Notes: generated from the letters alone by a model not told the origin. 64,000 nt of DNA from Cohnella zeiphila (GCF_014212055.1 NZ_JACJVO010000028.1:124001-188000); one strand, 5' to 3'. Shown: positions 50,878 through 59,985, counted from the first letter of the stretch. Translations and numbers: made by a program.

Positions 50878-51657
50878 ATGGATCGCGGCAGCGAGAAACA
50901 GTTCACGGTAGGCGAATTGGCGCGCAGAGGCGGCGTGACGGTTCGCACCTTGCAGTATTACGACTCGTGCGGGCTGCTGAGCCCGAGCGAATATACCGAA
51001 GGCGGACGGCGCTTGTACGGCAGAAAGGACGTCGTTCGCTTGCAGCAAATTTTGTTCCTTAAATCCATGGGCTTCTCGCTGGAGGAGATAAGGGACAAAG
51101 TGTTGCCGACCGAATCCGCGGAGGAGCTGGCGCAAGCGTTCGAGCAGCAGCGGAAAGTGTTCGCGGAGCAAATCGCCCATATCGAGCAAACGGTCGCCGA
51201 GCTGGACAAGCTGATCGAAGAGGTTCGCCTGGGCAACGAAGTGGACATCGACCGTCTGCTGTTCATGACGAGGGCGACCCGTTCGGGCAACCCGCTCTCT
51301 TTTCTGACCCGGCATTTCGGCAAAGAACAGATGGCGAATCTCTCGCAGCGGTTGACCGAGGACGACGCGGGAGAATTCCGCCAAAGCGTGCAGAGCTTTA
51401 CGGACGAACTGATCGCCTTGTACCGGCGGGGCACCGATCCGGAAAGCGCAGAAGGCCAGCGGCTGGCCTCCAAATGGTGGGAACTGATGATGGCGATGAC
51501 CGGGAACGATCCTTCCCAGATCCGAAATATGTCCGTATCGGTCGTGCGAGAGTCCAATTGGCCGCCGGGTTCGGAAGACTTGAAGGAAGCGACGCTTACT
51601 TTTCTGCGGCATGCCATCTTGGCGTATTTGAAGAAAAACGATATTCGTTTGCCTTGA
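50878..51657 (+). CDS. MerR family regulator with large effector domain (TipA-like)
   Basis: A 259-residue activator. Residues 8-75 are a MerR winged helix (FTVGELARRGGVTVRTLQYYD, GGRRLYGRKDVVRLQQI). The coiled dimerisation helix spans about 85-120, then about 130 residues resemble the helical drug-binding TipAS domain (LSQRLTEDDAGEF, GQRLASKWWELM). Such proteins activate in response to bound small molecules. Autoregulation is likely, given the operator 30 bp upstream. The alditol oxidase downstream may be co-regulated. Confidence 0.88.
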   Translation: MDRGSEKQFTVGELARRGGVTVRTLQYYDSCGLLSPSEYTEGGRRLYGRKDVVRLQQILFLKSMGFSLEEIRDKVLPTESAEELAQAFEQQRKVFAEQIAHIEQTVAELDKLIEEVRLGNEVDIDRLLFMTRATRSGNPLSFLTRHFGKEQMANLSQRLTEDDAGEFRQSVQSFTDELIALYRRGTDPESAEGQRLASKWWELMMAMTGNDPSQIRNMSVSVVRESNWPPGSEDLKEATLTFLRHAILAYLKKNDIRLP

Positions 51658-51752
51658 AGGCGAAGGAAGGAAATCCGCGAGGATTGACGAAATGTTGAAA
51701 GGAGAAATCGATTCGCATCGAGAATCCGGATTCGTCCGGGAAGGAGCTCAGC

Positions 51753-53012
51753 ATGGATCAACACCGCAATTGGGCAGGCAACTACACATACGGCGCCAAA
51801 GAAATCCACGTTCCCGAGACCGTGGAGCAAGCGCAGGAGATCGTGGCCGCAAGCGTTCGAATCAAAGCGCTCGGGACGCGGCATTCGTTTAACGAAATCG
51901 CCGATAGCGCGCAAAGCCAGATTTCGCTTCGGAAGCTGGATCGCATCGTGGCGCTGGATCGCGAGAACGGCAAGGTGACGGTGGAAGGCGGCGTCCGGTA
52001 CGGCGAACTGTGCGCGTATCTTCACGAGCACGGGTATGCTCTTCACAATCTGGCGTCGCTGCCGCATATTTCGGTAGCGGGAGCTTGCGCGACCGCGACG
52101 CACGGCTCCGGCGACGGCAACGGCAATCTGGCGACGGCGGTTCATTCCATGGAGGTCATCCAGGCGGACGGGCAGATCGTCCGATACTCTCGCGACAAGG
52201 GGGACGGCGATATTGCCGCGGCGGCGGTCGGTCTTGGCGCGCTGGGCGTCGCGGCGCGATTGACGCTGAACGTGAGCCCCGCATTCGAGGTGAGTCAGAT
52301 CGTCTATGAGAATTTGCCGCTGAGCCAATTGAAGATCGGCTTGGACGATATTTTCTCGAGCGCCTACAGCGTGAGCTTGTTCACCGACTGGCGGCGTTCG
52401 GCGATCAACCAAGTCTGGCTCAAGCGCCGGGTGTCGGACGGGGAGGCGACTCCGGCGGCTCCCGAGTTTTTCGGCGCGGCGGCTGCGACGCGGCGCATGC
52501 ACCCGATCTCGGACATGCCGGCCGAAAATTGCAACGAGCAGCTGGGCATTCCCGGTCCATGGCATGAGCGGCTGTCCCATTTCCGCCTCGATTTTACCCC
52601 GAGCGCCGGGGAAGAGCTGCAGAGCGAATATTTCGTGGCGCGGCAGGACGCATATGACACGCTGTGCGCGATCGACCGTTTGCGCGAGCGAATCGCGCCG
52701 CTGCTTTTCGTCTCGGAGATCCGCTCGATCGCCGCGGACGATCTGTGGATGAGCCCTTGCTACGGGCAGCCGTCCGTCGCGATCCACTTTACGTGGAAGC
52801 CGGAATGGGAAGCGGTCCGGCAGCTGCTGCCGCTGATCGAGAAGGAGCTCGCTCCGTTCCGGGCGCGCCCTCACTGGGCGAAGCTGTTCACCCTGCCGCC
52901 GGAACAGCTGCAGCCGCTTTACGAGAAGCTGCCCGATTTCCGGCAGCTCGTTCTCAGCCGGGATCCCGAAGGCAAATTCCGCAACGACTTCTTGAACAGG
53001 TACATCTTGTAA
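51753..53012 (+). CDS. FAD-linked alditol oxidase (AldO/xylitol oxidase-like)
   Basis: A 419-residue flavoenzyme. The N-terminal FAD domain has KALGTRHSFNEIAD, where His44 corresponds to the covalently flavinylated His of AldO, and ISVAGACATATHGSG. The C-terminal ALO domain ends in DPEGKFRNDFLNRYIL, as in sugar-alcohol and lactone oxidases. It oxidises polyols with O2, giving H2O2, in the cytoplasm. ATG 51753 has AAGGAG upstream. Confidence 0.9.
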   Translation: MDQHRNWAGNYTYGAKEIHVPETVEQAQEIVAASVRIKALGTRHSFNEIADSAQSQISLRKLDRIVALDRENGKVTVEGGVRYGELCAYLHEHGYALHNLASLPHISVAGACATATHGSGDGNGNLATAVHSMEVIQADGQIVRYSRDKGDGDIAAAAVGLGALGVAARLTLNVSPAFEVSQIVYENLPLSQLKIGLDDIFSSAYSVSLFTDWRRSAINQVWLKRRVSDGEATPAAPEFFGAAAATRRMHPISDMPAENCNEQLGIPGPWHERLSHFRLDFTPSAGEELQSEYFVARQDAYDTLCAIDRLRERIAPLLFVSEIRSIAADDLWMSPCYGQPSVAIHFTWKPEWEAVRQLLPLIEKELAPFRARPHWAKLFTLPPEQLQPLYEKLPDFRQLVLSRDPEGKFRNDFLNRYIL

Positions 53013-53036
53013 ATCGGATTCGCGGATACGAAAAGA

Positions 53037-53070
53037 AAGGAGGTTCCCTCTTTAGAGACGGAACCTCCTT
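53037..53070. terminator. Bidirectional terminator between alditol oxidase and secreted-protein genes
   Basis: AAGGAGGTTCC (53037-53047) pairs with GGAACCTCCTT (53060-53070) over 12 bases. It serves the convergent genes on both sides. Confidence 0.75.
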
Positions 53071-53073
53071 CGT

Positions 53074-53961
53074 TTATGCTTTCATCGCCTGCCAGGCACG
53101 AAATTCGTGAATGGCGAAGCCGGAAAACGCGTTGCGGTCTTTCAGGAGCGTCTCGGCCTGTCCGATCTGCTCGTTCAAGTACGACAAGCTTCGGCCGTTG
53201 AATGTAATCCAGGCCGCTTCCTTGCTGGGCAGCGTCTCCAGGCCGATCATCGCCGGAATGCCCAGATCCGCGGCTTCTTCGAGTTCCTTGTCCGCCGTCT
53301 CGGCGATCGCTCCGGCCGTGTCGCGATAAGCGAGAATGGTTACGGCGTCGTAATGCCTCATCATCCAGCGGCTCAGCGTCTCCGTTCCGTCCGGCGTCCG
53401 GTAGCCGTTCAGCCAGAACGGAAGATCGGCATGGACCGGAAGCTTCATTTCGCGGGCTCGGCCTTCGATATACCGGACGTTGTTCTGCCACTGCTCGACG
53501 AAGCCGGGGCTGCCGGCGCTCCAGGCGGACGTCGCGTACGGCTCGATGTCGACGTGGATGCCCGCGAACTTCTCGTCGGGAGCGGCGTTCTCCTGATAGT
53601 CGTTCACCCAGTTCAGCCACGCTTCGATGTTCGGCCGGCTCTTGGCGAAGCCCCAGGAAGGCCTCCCGTCCAAGGCGTCGACTTTGATGCCGGCCTCGCC
53701 TGCGGCTTTAATGAATGTCTGATAATCGGCCGGCTTCAGATCCCGGTTGATCTGCAAGTAAATCTCGTTCAATCCTTTGTTCTTGGCGAACGCCAGAACG
53801 TCGGAAGCGTTCGATCGGATCAGGGGCGTTTCCCACAGCCAGGTCGAGCGGGAATAGGCGGCCGAATTGGTTGCGGCGCTCGCGCTCGGCGGGCAAATGG
53901 AGGAGGCGGTCCAGGCGAATCCGGCCGCGGCGACGGACAGCAGCATGATGCTTTTGTGCAA
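53074..53961 (-). CDS. Secreted protein of unknown function, barrel-like
   Basis: A 295-residue exported protein with TTG start 53961 behind AAGGAAGG. The signal peptide is about residues 1-29 (cleavage near ASA). The mature part shows strand-helix segments such as NEIYLQINRD, IKVDALDG, FAGIHVDIEPY, LPVHADLPFW, DAVTILAYRD and GIPAMIGLETL. This arrangement suggests a TIM barrel, and HVDIEPY at a strand end resembles an acidic active site of GH18-type hydrolases. No firm family assignment is possible by eye. Confidence 0.65.
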   Translation of the reverse strand: MHKSIMLLSVAAAGFAWTASSICPPSASAATNSAAYSRSTWLWETPLIRSNASDVLAFAKNKGLNEIYLQINRDLKPADYQTFIKAAGEAGIKVDALDGRPSWGFAKSRPNIEAWLNWVNDYQENAAPDEKFAGIHVDIEPYATSAWSAGSPGFVEQWQNNVRYIEGRAREMKLPVHADLPFWLNGYRTPDGTETLSRWMMRHYDAVTILAYRDTAGAIAETADKELEEAADLGIPAMIGLETLPSKEAAWITFNGRSLSYLNEQIGQAETLLKDRNAFSGFAIHEFRAWQAMKA

Positions 53962-54274
53962 AAGTTCATCCTTCCTTTCAAAGGGAAAACGTCATTCAAA
54001 CTAAGTATAAGCGACGGCCGGGGAAGGGAAATGGACCAGCGGATCAAAAAGCGGATTAAAGGATGCACAGAAACCGAATGCGGCTGATTGCACGCTAAGG
54101 ACAAGGGCCTAGTCGTCGGCAGAGCGCGCGTTTCCCCGGACCTGCCGGCCGTTTTTTTGGCGCGTAATCGTAGGAATAACCGGCGCGGTGGCGGCTATTT
54201 GGATTGTCCGGATGCGCTTACAACCCTATAATGGGACTGTTACGAACTGCCATTTCGATTGGGAGGCTGAACCG
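53962..54274. other. Divergent intergenic region
   Basis: No gene was found in these 313 bp. The left end holds the ribosome-binding site and a TATACT -10 for the minus-strand secreted protein; the right end holds the promoter of the dehydrogenase operon (54204-54232). The middle is unremarkable, apart from a seven-T run near 54155. Confidence 0.5.
54204..54232 (+). promoter_or_regulatory. SigA promoter of the dehydrogenase/isomerase operon
   Basis: TTGTCC (54204-54209), 17 bp, TATAAT (54227-54232). Confidence 0.75.
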
Positions 54275-55246
54275 ATGAGCAACATTCGCGTAGGTTTTAT
54301 CGGAACGGGAGGCATTGCCGGGTGGCATGCCCGTCAGCTACTGGAACTGCCGGAAGCCCGGATCGTCGCGCTCGCGGATACGAGCGAGAAAAGCCGAAGC
54401 ACGTTCACGGAGAAGTTCGATCTGAAGGAAGTCTCGCAGTTCTCGGATTACAAGGAGATGCTGGACCAGGGGAACCTGGATGCGGTCGTCATCTGCTCTC
54501 CGCATACGCTTCACTTCCAACAGGCTCGCGACGTGCTGACTCGCGGCATGCATGTGCTGATCGAGAAGCCGATGACGTGCTCGTCGGCGGAAGCGGAGCT
54601 GCTCATCCAGACCGCCAAGCAGGCCGGGAAAATCATGCAGGTGTCGTATCAGCGCCACTTCCAGCCGGAATTCCTCTACATACGGAACGCCATCGCCGGC
54701 GGCGAGATCGGCAAGCTGACCTCGATCACGGCGTCGTTGTACCAGGAATGGCGGCAGGGGACGCCCGGCTCCTGGCGGCAGGATCCGGCGCTGTCCGGCG
54801 GCGGCTTCCTGATGGACTCGGGCAGCCATATCATCGACGCGCTGCTCTGGACGACGGGCCTGACGCCCGTGGAAGTCAAGCCTCAGCTTCATATGCACGG
54901 AGCGCCGGTGGAGATCGACACGTTCACGTCCATCCGGTTCGCGGAAGGCCCGATCGCCGGACTGAACCTGGTGGGCTACTCTCCCTGCTGGCATGAGACG
55001 TTCGTGTTCTGCGGCGAAGACGGCGGCATTTTCTACGACAACGGAAAGATCACGCTCCGCCGCCTGCGTCAGGAGCCGATCGTGCCGGAGCTTCCGCCTG
55101 CGACCACCAACCAGGACAAGAGCTTCATCGACGCGATCCTCGGCCGCCACGAAGTGCTCGTGCCCGGAGAATTCGCGCTCAAAGTCGTCAAACTGTCGGA
55201 AATGATCTATCAGGCGGCCGGCTATTCGCCGCTGGCCCAAGTATAA
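54275..55246 (+). CDS. Gfo/Idh/MocA family oxidoreductase
   Basis: A 323-residue NAD(P)-dependent sugar or inositol dehydrogenase-like enzyme. ATG 54275 follows GGGAGGCTGA. The Rossmann motif is GFIGTGGIAGWHA, and the catalytic Lys is in VLIEKPM. FLMDSGSHIIDALLW gives the conserved Asp and His of the active site. It is followed 20 bp later by a sugar isomerase-like gene, a frequent pairing in sugar and inositol catabolism. Confidence 0.9.
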   Translation: MSNIRVGFIGTGGIAGWHARQLLELPEARIVALADTSEKSRSTFTEKFDLKEVSQFSDYKEMLDQGNLDAVVICSPHTLHFQQARDVLTRGMHVLIEKPMTCSSAEAELLIQTAKQAGKIMQVSYQRHFQPEFLYIRNAIAGGEIGKLTSITASLYQEWRQGTPGSWRQDPALSGGGFLMDSGSHIIDALLWTTGLTPVEVKPQLHMHGAPVEIDTFTSIRFAEGPIAGLNLVGYSPCWHETFVFCGEDGGIFYDNGKITLRRLRQEPIVPELPPATTNQDKSFIDAILGRHEVLVPGEFALKVVKLSEMIYQAAGYSPLAQV

Positions 55247-55266
55247 CCGTAGGAGGACGACGGAAG

Positions 55267-56133
55267 ATGAAGTATCGCATCGGAATGCGAATCCCGCCGA
55301 AGATCGGGGCGGAAGGAATCGGCGCGACGGCTGAGTGGGCGGCGTCGGCCGGATTGGATGTACTGGACGTTCCGCAATTAACGCCGGAAGTCAAACAAGC
55401 TTGCGAACGGGCCGGCATCGGAATCGGCTCGATCGACGTGGGCACGGCGAAGCTGCTGAGCCGGGACGATGCGGTGCGCGCCGACGCGGTGGAATCGACG
55501 AAGCGGCTGATGAGCGACATCTCGGCGCTCGGCGGCAGCGTGCTGTTCATGTGCCTCGTGCCGGAAGACCACACGTTGCCGCGTAAGGAAGGCTTCGCGA
55601 TCTGGAAGGAGACGTTCCCGGAGCTAGTCCGCCATGCGGAGCAGACCGGCACGTACATGGCTATCGAAGGCTGGCCGGGTCCCGCGCCTCATTATCCGAC
55701 GCTCGGTTGTACGCCGGAGATGTGGCGGGCCATGTTCGAAGCGATTCCGTCCAAGCACTTCGGGCTGAATTACGATCCTTCGCACCTGGTGCGGCTGGGC
55801 ATCGATTACGTCCGCGCGCTGACGGAGTTCGGCGACCGGATCGTTCATTGCCACGGCAAGGATACGGAGCTTCTGCACGACGAGCTGTACGAATGCGGCG
55901 TGCTTCCGGCGACGTTCGGCGCGAAATACGGCTTCTCGGAAGGCTCGTGGCGCTATACGATTCCGGGACACGGAGAAGTGGACTGGGGCAAAGTCGCCGT
56001 CCGTCTCGACCGCATCGGCTATAAGGGAGCGGTCAGCATCGAGCTGGAGGACCAGCGTTTCTGGGGCTCGCTTGAGGCCGAGCGCGAAGGCATCGTCAAG
56101 GCGGCGGAGCACCTGTCCAAGTTTTTCAAATAA
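55267..56133 (+). CDS. Sugar phosphate isomerase/epimerase family protein (xylose isomerase-like TIM barrel)
   Basis: A 288-residue protein of the AP_endonuc_2 fold. Likely metal ligands occur in AIEGWPGP (Glu), NYDPSHLVRLGID (Asp, His), VHCHGKD (His) and GHGEVDW (Glu). With the dehydrogenase upstream it probably forms a small keto-sugar conversion module; the exact sugar is unknown. A long hairpin terminator follows. Confidence 0.88.
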   Translation: MKYRIGMRIPPKIGAEGIGATAEWAASAGLDVLDVPQLTPEVKQACERAGIGIGSIDVGTAKLLSRDDAVRADAVESTKRLMSDISALGGSVLFMCLVPEDHTLPRKEGFAIWKETFPELVRHAEQTGTYMAIEGWPGPAPHYPTLGCTPEMWRAMFEAIPSKHFGLNYDPSHLVRLGIDYVRALTEFGDRIVHCHGKDTELLHDELYECGVLPATFGAKYGFSEGSWRYTIPGHGEVDWGKVAVRLDRIGYKGAVSIELEDQRFWGSLEAEREGIVKAAEHLSKFFK

Positions 56134-56149
56134 GATGGATCGCCTAAGA

Positions 56150-56201
56150 AGCAGCGGCAGGCCGGGACTCGCGCATCGAGTCCGGACACGCCGCTGCTTT
56201 T
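56150..56201 (+). terminator. Terminator after the isomerase gene
   Basis: The outer stem AGCAGCGGC (56150-56158) pairs with GCCGCTGCT (56190-56198). The inner stem is GGACTCG with CGAGTCC. Four T follow. Confidence 0.75.
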
Positions 56202-56209
56202 CCGCTGCT

Positions 56210-57142
56210 TCAGGAGATCATCAGCACCGCTTTGCCGGCGATGCCCCGATTCAGGAGGCTCTGGGCGACTTCCGCGATCTCGGTCCAGGAGGACTCGCGA
56301 TCGATCGGCGGATGCAGACGCCCCTCCGCCACCATGGCGGCCAAGCGGCCGAGATTTTTCGCGATTCCGGTCTGGCGTTCCATTCCTTCCAGGACAAGCA
56401 CGCCTTCCGGAATAGACGCCAGACGGGCCTGCAGCGTCATGTCCGGCTGCGTGGCGGCTCCGAGATTCACGCAGCGGCCGTCCGGTTCGAGATACTTGGT
56501 GACGGCGGCCAGCGCCTCTCCGCCCAGCGTATCCACGATAAAATCGAAAGGCCCCGACGACTGGGCCGCAGCGGCATCTTCGCCGGCCACGACGTTTTCG
56601 ATCCCGGTCTCGCGAAGGCTTGCCGCGCGTTCTTCGCGGCACACGAGGGCGGTGACGTAGGCGCCTGCCTGCCGGGCCAGCTGGCAGGCGAAATGCCCGA
56701 CGCCGCCCGACGCTCCGGTAACCAGCACTTTACGGCCTAATAGAAAGCCGCCTTTCTCCATGCCATACAGCGCGGTAAGGCCGGCGACAGGCAGGGTCGC
56801 CGCTTGGGCGAAAGTCACCCTGTCCGGAATCTCGGCCAAGAGAGCCGTCGGAACGGCCGCAACTTCCGCCCACGAGCCGGAAGGAACCATGCCGAATACT
56901 CGGGTCCCGGCCTGCGGCCCCGAACCGTCGGCGGCCGCTTGCGCGACGACGCCCGACAGATCCCAGCCGGGGCGCCACCCGGCTTCCGCGCGGCCGGCGG
57001 CGCGCACCTCCCCGAGATTGAGCGAGACGGCCGCAACGCGGACCAAAGCTTGCGATAAAGCGGGGCGAGGCGCTTCCACTGCGTCGATCTTAAGACGTCC
57101 TTCCACTTGCGGGTCAACGACAACTGCGCGGATCGTGTTCAT
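56210..57142 (-). CDS. Zinc-binding-dehydrogenase family (MDR) quinone oxidoreductase
   Basis: A 310-residue NADPH-dependent medium-chain reductase. ATG 57142 has AAAGGAG upstream. The N-terminal GroES-like domain has SLNLGEVRAAG and GWDLSGVV; the Rossmann motif is VLVTGASGGVGHFACQLARQAG. There is no structural zinc Cys set, so it belongs to the quinone oxidoreductase branch. It is divergent from a MerR regulator with overlapping promoters, and thus likely induced by an electrophile or drug sensed by that regulator. Confidence 0.9.
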   Translation of the reverse strand: MNTIRAVVVDPQVEGRLKIDAVEAPRPALSQALVRVAAVSLNLGEVRAAGRAEAGWRPGWDLSGVVAQAAADGSGPQAGTRVFGMVPSGSWAEVAAVPTALLAEIPDRVTFAQAATLPVAGLTALYGMEKGGFLLGRKVLVTGASGGVGHFACQLARQAGAYVTALVCREERAASLRETGIENVVAGEDAAAAQSSGPFDFIVDTLGGEALAAVTKYLEPDGRCVNLGAATQPDMTLQARLASIPEGVLVLEGMERQTGIAKNLGRLAAMVAEGRLHPPIDRESSWTEIAEVAQSLLNRGIAGKAVLMIS

Positions 57143-57170
57143 CTGCAATTTCTCCTTTTTCAAGAATCTT

Positions 57171-57228
57171 TTGACCTCATGAGGTTCAACGGTTAAAGTA
57201 TAAACGGTAAAGCGAACTTGAAGGTCAA
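57171..57228. promoter_or_regulatory. Overlapping divergent promoters with MerR-type 20-bp spacer
   Basis: Plus strand: TTGACC (57171-57176), 17 bp, TAAAGT (57194-57199), serving the MerR gene. Minus strand: TTGACC (57228-57223), 20 bp, TATACT (57202-57197), serving the oxidoreductase. The inverted repeat CCTCATGAGG extends to TTGA/TCAA arms at 57171-57188. Confidence 0.65.
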
Positions 57229-57250
57229 TCCCTTTTAACAGGAGATTTCT

Positions 57251-57655
57251 ATGAAAATTCATGCGTTGGCGCAAAGGACGGGCTTGACGGCTCCGACGAT
57301 CCGCTTTTACGAGCAAGAGGGGCTGCTCGACGAACGTCACGTACGTCGCAGTGAAAACAATTATCGCGATTACAGCGAAGCGACCGTCGAGCATCTGCTG
57401 ACGGTCAAGAAGATTCAGGCCGTCGGATTCACGCTGGCGGAGTTGAAGCAGGTGATCCGGGAGGATGAAGCGAGCGGGCTGCCGCTGTCCAGGGTGGTCG
57501 AGCTTCTTCGACTCAAGCTGGAGGAAATCGAGAGGAAAAAGCAGGAATTGGAGCAGGTCGGAGCGCATCTGACTCTCATGCTGGCGAAAAAGTCGGCGCT
57601 CCTGGAAGCGGAACAGAGAGGGAAAACGGCGGTTCCGTATCGAATATTCACCTAA
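57251..57655 (+). CDS. MerR family transcriptional regulator
   Basis: A 134-residue protein: winged helix (IHALAQRTGLTAPTIRFYEQEGLL, NNYRDYSEATVEHLLTVKKIQAVGFTL) and dimer helix (about 85-115), with a short tail and no Cys. It therefore does not sense metals or thiols through its own Cys. ATG 57251 has ACAGGAG upstream. The long spacing of the divergent oxidoreductase promoter makes that gene the likely target. Confidence 0.9.
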   Translation: MKIHALAQRTGLTAPTIRFYEQEGLLDERHVRRSENNYRDYSEATVEHLLTVKKIQAVGFTLAELKQVIREDEASGLPLSRVVELLRLKLEEIERKKQELEQVGAHLTLMLAKKSALLEAEQRGKTAVPYRIFT

Positions 57656-57679
57656 ATCAATCCGAAAGGACCTTCTCCC

Positions 57680-58330
57680 ATGACTCTGACAGAATGGGCT
57701 GAGACTTACAGCCCCGCTATCTTTTTCGACGAGAATGAACCGTTCCGTCCCGTCCGTATCGGCGTAACCTTGTTCGAGCGGCCCGGCCCGTCGCCTTCGA
57801 TGGAGGGACGCCGGATCGAGTTCGATCCGGATGAGGTCAAGCTGGCGATCGAATACGCGATCTATTTCGACTACGACATCGGCCATCTGTACGAACTGGA
57901 GCACTTCTGGGCGTACGTCGGTCACGACGGATCGGTTGTCGACGCCGAAGCCAGCTTCCACGGCCGCTACTTCAAAGCCTTGTTCAAGGATAAGCGGAAC
58001 CTGGAAGGAACCCATGTCCGCATCTACTCCCAGCCCGGAAAGCATGCGTTCGCGCCGTCGATCGATTTCCTGGAGCTGATTCCGAATTTGCATTCCGCTT
58101 CTTACGAAGAGGCCGGCAACGCGGGCTTGCTGGTTCCGGCAATGTTTGAAGGCCGCTTCGCCGCCGACGCCGAAACCGACCGGAAGGTGAACGCTTATTT
58201 GCAAAGCGTCCGTTTCCGGCCGTCCCTGAAGTTCCGTCGCTATTCGATCGATTCGGAGCTGTATGCGACATGGCCGGAGCTGGAGGAGGAAATTCCGCAG
58301 CGAATCGGGGAGATCGTCCGCAGTCTGTAA
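57680..58330 (+). CDS. Conserved hypothetical protein
   Basis: A 216-residue soluble protein I do not recognise. Notable are the acidic and aromatic core AIYFDYDIGHLYELEHFWAYVGHDG, EASFHGRYFKAL, and the end WPELEEEIPQRIGEIVRSL. The clustered His, Asp and Tyr suggest a beta-rich fold with a polar centre, but no catalytic motif is clear. It starts 24 bp after the MerR gene with AAAGGA upstream, so it may be in the same transcript. Confidence 0.7.
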   Translation: MTLTEWAETYSPAIFFDENEPFRPVRIGVTLFERPGPSPSMEGRRIEFDPDEVKLAIEYAIYFDYDIGHLYELEHFWAYVGHDGSVVDAEASFHGRYFKALFKDKRNLEGTHVRIYSQPGKHAFAPSIDFLELIPNLHSASYEEAGNAGLLVPAMFEGRFAADAETDRKVNAYLQSVRFRPSLKFRRYSIDSELYATWPELEEEIPQRIGEIVRSL

Positions 58331-58365
58331 GCGCGGCGCCCGACCATATCCATAGAAAAAAGGAA

Positions 58366-58395
58366 CGCCTATCTCCGCGGATAGGCGCTTTTTTT
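58366..58395 (+). terminator. Terminator after the hypothetical gene
   Basis: CGCCTATC (58366-58373) pairs with GATAGGCG (58380-58387), then C and seven T. Confidence 0.9.
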
Positions 58396-58486
58396 CGGCT
58401 TATGTTCTTCTTAAGATTTGCCTTTACTTTTCCTTATGCAACGGTTCTTATCATGGAACTATTCGAGAAGAGGAGGCAAGTCCCCA

Positions 58487-59977
58487 ATGAAGAATCGTTT
58501 CGTCGCAATCCTAACCTTGCTCGCTTTCTGCGGAGGATGGCTTGGCTGCCTGCCCGGCACGGCTTCGGCCGCCGCGAACTTCGACGCGGCCCGGGTCGAC
58601 CGGTACGTCCAAGCGCAGATGAAAAAGAACAACATTCCCGGATTGGCGGTTGCCATCGTTCACGGCGACCAAACCGTCTATGCCAAGGGATTCGGCAAAG
58701 ACGGGGACGGAAGTCCGGTTACGCCCCGGACGCCGTTCGCCATCGCGTCGCTGAGCAAATCGGTCACCGCGCTGGCCGTCATGCAGCTGGTTGAAGTCGG
58801 GAAGCTCGACCTGGACGCACCGGTAACGGAGTATATCCCCTCTTTTAAGACCGGAGATCCCCGGGCGGCGCAAATCACCGTGCGGATGCTGCTGAATCAG
58901 ACAAGCGGGCTGGCGGATTCGGTTTTTCCGGAGATGACGTTTCGCGAGCAGCCGAAGTCTCTGGAGGAATCGGTCGCCCGGTTCGGCCGAGTCAAGCTGG
59001 CAAGCGCCCCCGGTCGGCAGTTCCACTATCATAACCCCAATTATCAAATTTTAGCCCGACTGGCGGAAGTCGCGAGCGGGGAGAAGTTCCCCGACTACCT
59101 AAGCAAGCACATTTTCCGGCCGCTTCATATGGATCGGACGACAGACGTTGCCGACACCAAGCTTCTTCCGAAGACGTTCGACCCTTTCGCCGACGGCCAT
59201 ATTCTCGTCTATGGCAAGCCCATCGCCATGAAGGAACCGGACTGGTTCGTGGAAGGCGCGGCGGGCAACGTCTCGACCGCGGAAGATATGGCGCGCTGGC
59301 TCTCGCTCCAGCTAGACGGCGGCGAGTACGATGGCGTTCGGCTGCTGAGCGCGGACGGAATCCGTACGATGCACACCGTACCGGCCGGTCTCGACAGCAC
59401 GTACGGGATGGGATGGACGATCGAGGGGGACAAAATCGAGCATAACGGGCTCCTATGGACCTATTATGCCGATCAGACGCTGCTGCCCGAGAGCGGGTAC
59501 GGAATTGTCGTGCTATTCAATACGGGGCTCAACATGCTGGTTCCTTATTCGTCCTTCATGCAAGGCATTATCGACATCCTGGACGGCAAACAGCCGAAGG
59601 GAACGTTCTTCGCCGACCGAACGAACGAGACGATCGTCGGCGTTCTCACGCTTCTGACGGCCGGAAGCGGCATCTTTCGGCTTGCGCGGATGAAGAGATG
59701 GGAGGTCCGCACCCGCAAGCGCGCGAAATGGCTGACCTGGACGCTCCTGATATCGAACCTGATCCCGCTGCTCCTGCTGATCTTTCTACCCCGGATCGTG
59801 GCGTTCATCGCGGCGGGACGGCAGTTGAGCCGTGAGCGGCTCTTCCTTACCCTTCCGAGCGTGTCGATCTTGCTGATGCTGGCGGCCGGATTCGGCGCCG
59901 CCGTCGCGATCGGCCGGGCGATCTGCTTATATCGGTCGCCGGCGCGCATCCGGACAGGCCGCGGCAAGTTTTTTTGA
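58487..59977 (+). CDS. Serine beta-lactamase family hydrolase with C-terminal membrane helices
   Basis: A 496-residue exported protein, start ATG 58487 behind AAGAGGAGG. The signal peptide is about residues 1-28. The class C beta-lactamase/PBP4*-like domain (about 35-370) carries the nucleophile in ASLSKSVTAL (S-x-x-K) and the Y-x-N motif in YHNPNYQIL. The last 110 residues contain about three hydrophobic helices joined by basic loops, a layout seen in several Bacillus esterase or peptidase-type homologues. The role may be a D-amino-acid hydrolase or esterase rather than antibiotic resistance. Confidence 0.87.
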   Translation: MKNRFVAILTLLAFCGGWLGCLPGTASAAANFDAARVDRYVQAQMKKNNIPGLAVAIVHGDQTVYAKGFGKDGDGSPVTPRTPFAIASLSKSVTALAVMQLVEVGKLDLDAPVTEYIPSFKTGDPRAAQITVRMLLNQTSGLADSVFPEMTFREQPKSLEESVARFGRVKLASAPGRQFHYHNPNYQILARLAEVASGEKFPDYLSKHIFRPLHMDRTTDVADTKLLPKTFDPFADGHILVYGKPIAMKEPDWFVEGAAGNVSTAEDMARWLSLQLDGGEYDGVRLLSADGIRTMHTVPAGLDSTYGMGWTIEGDKIEHNGLLWTYYADQTLLPESGYGIVVLFNTGLNMLVPYSSFMQGIIDILDGKQPKGTFFADRTNETIVGVLTLLTAGSGIFRLARMKRWEVRTRKRAKWLTWTLLISNLIPLLLLIFLPRIVAFIAAGRQLSRERLFLTLPSVSILLMLAAGFGAAVAIGRAICLYRSPARIRTGRGKFF

Positions 59978-59985
59978 AAAAACGG

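Noticed and set aside
58487..59977. Antibiotic-resistance beta-lactamase
   Set aside because: The fold matches, but the C-terminal membrane helices and family context point to an esterase or peptidase-type protein rather than a resistance enzyme.
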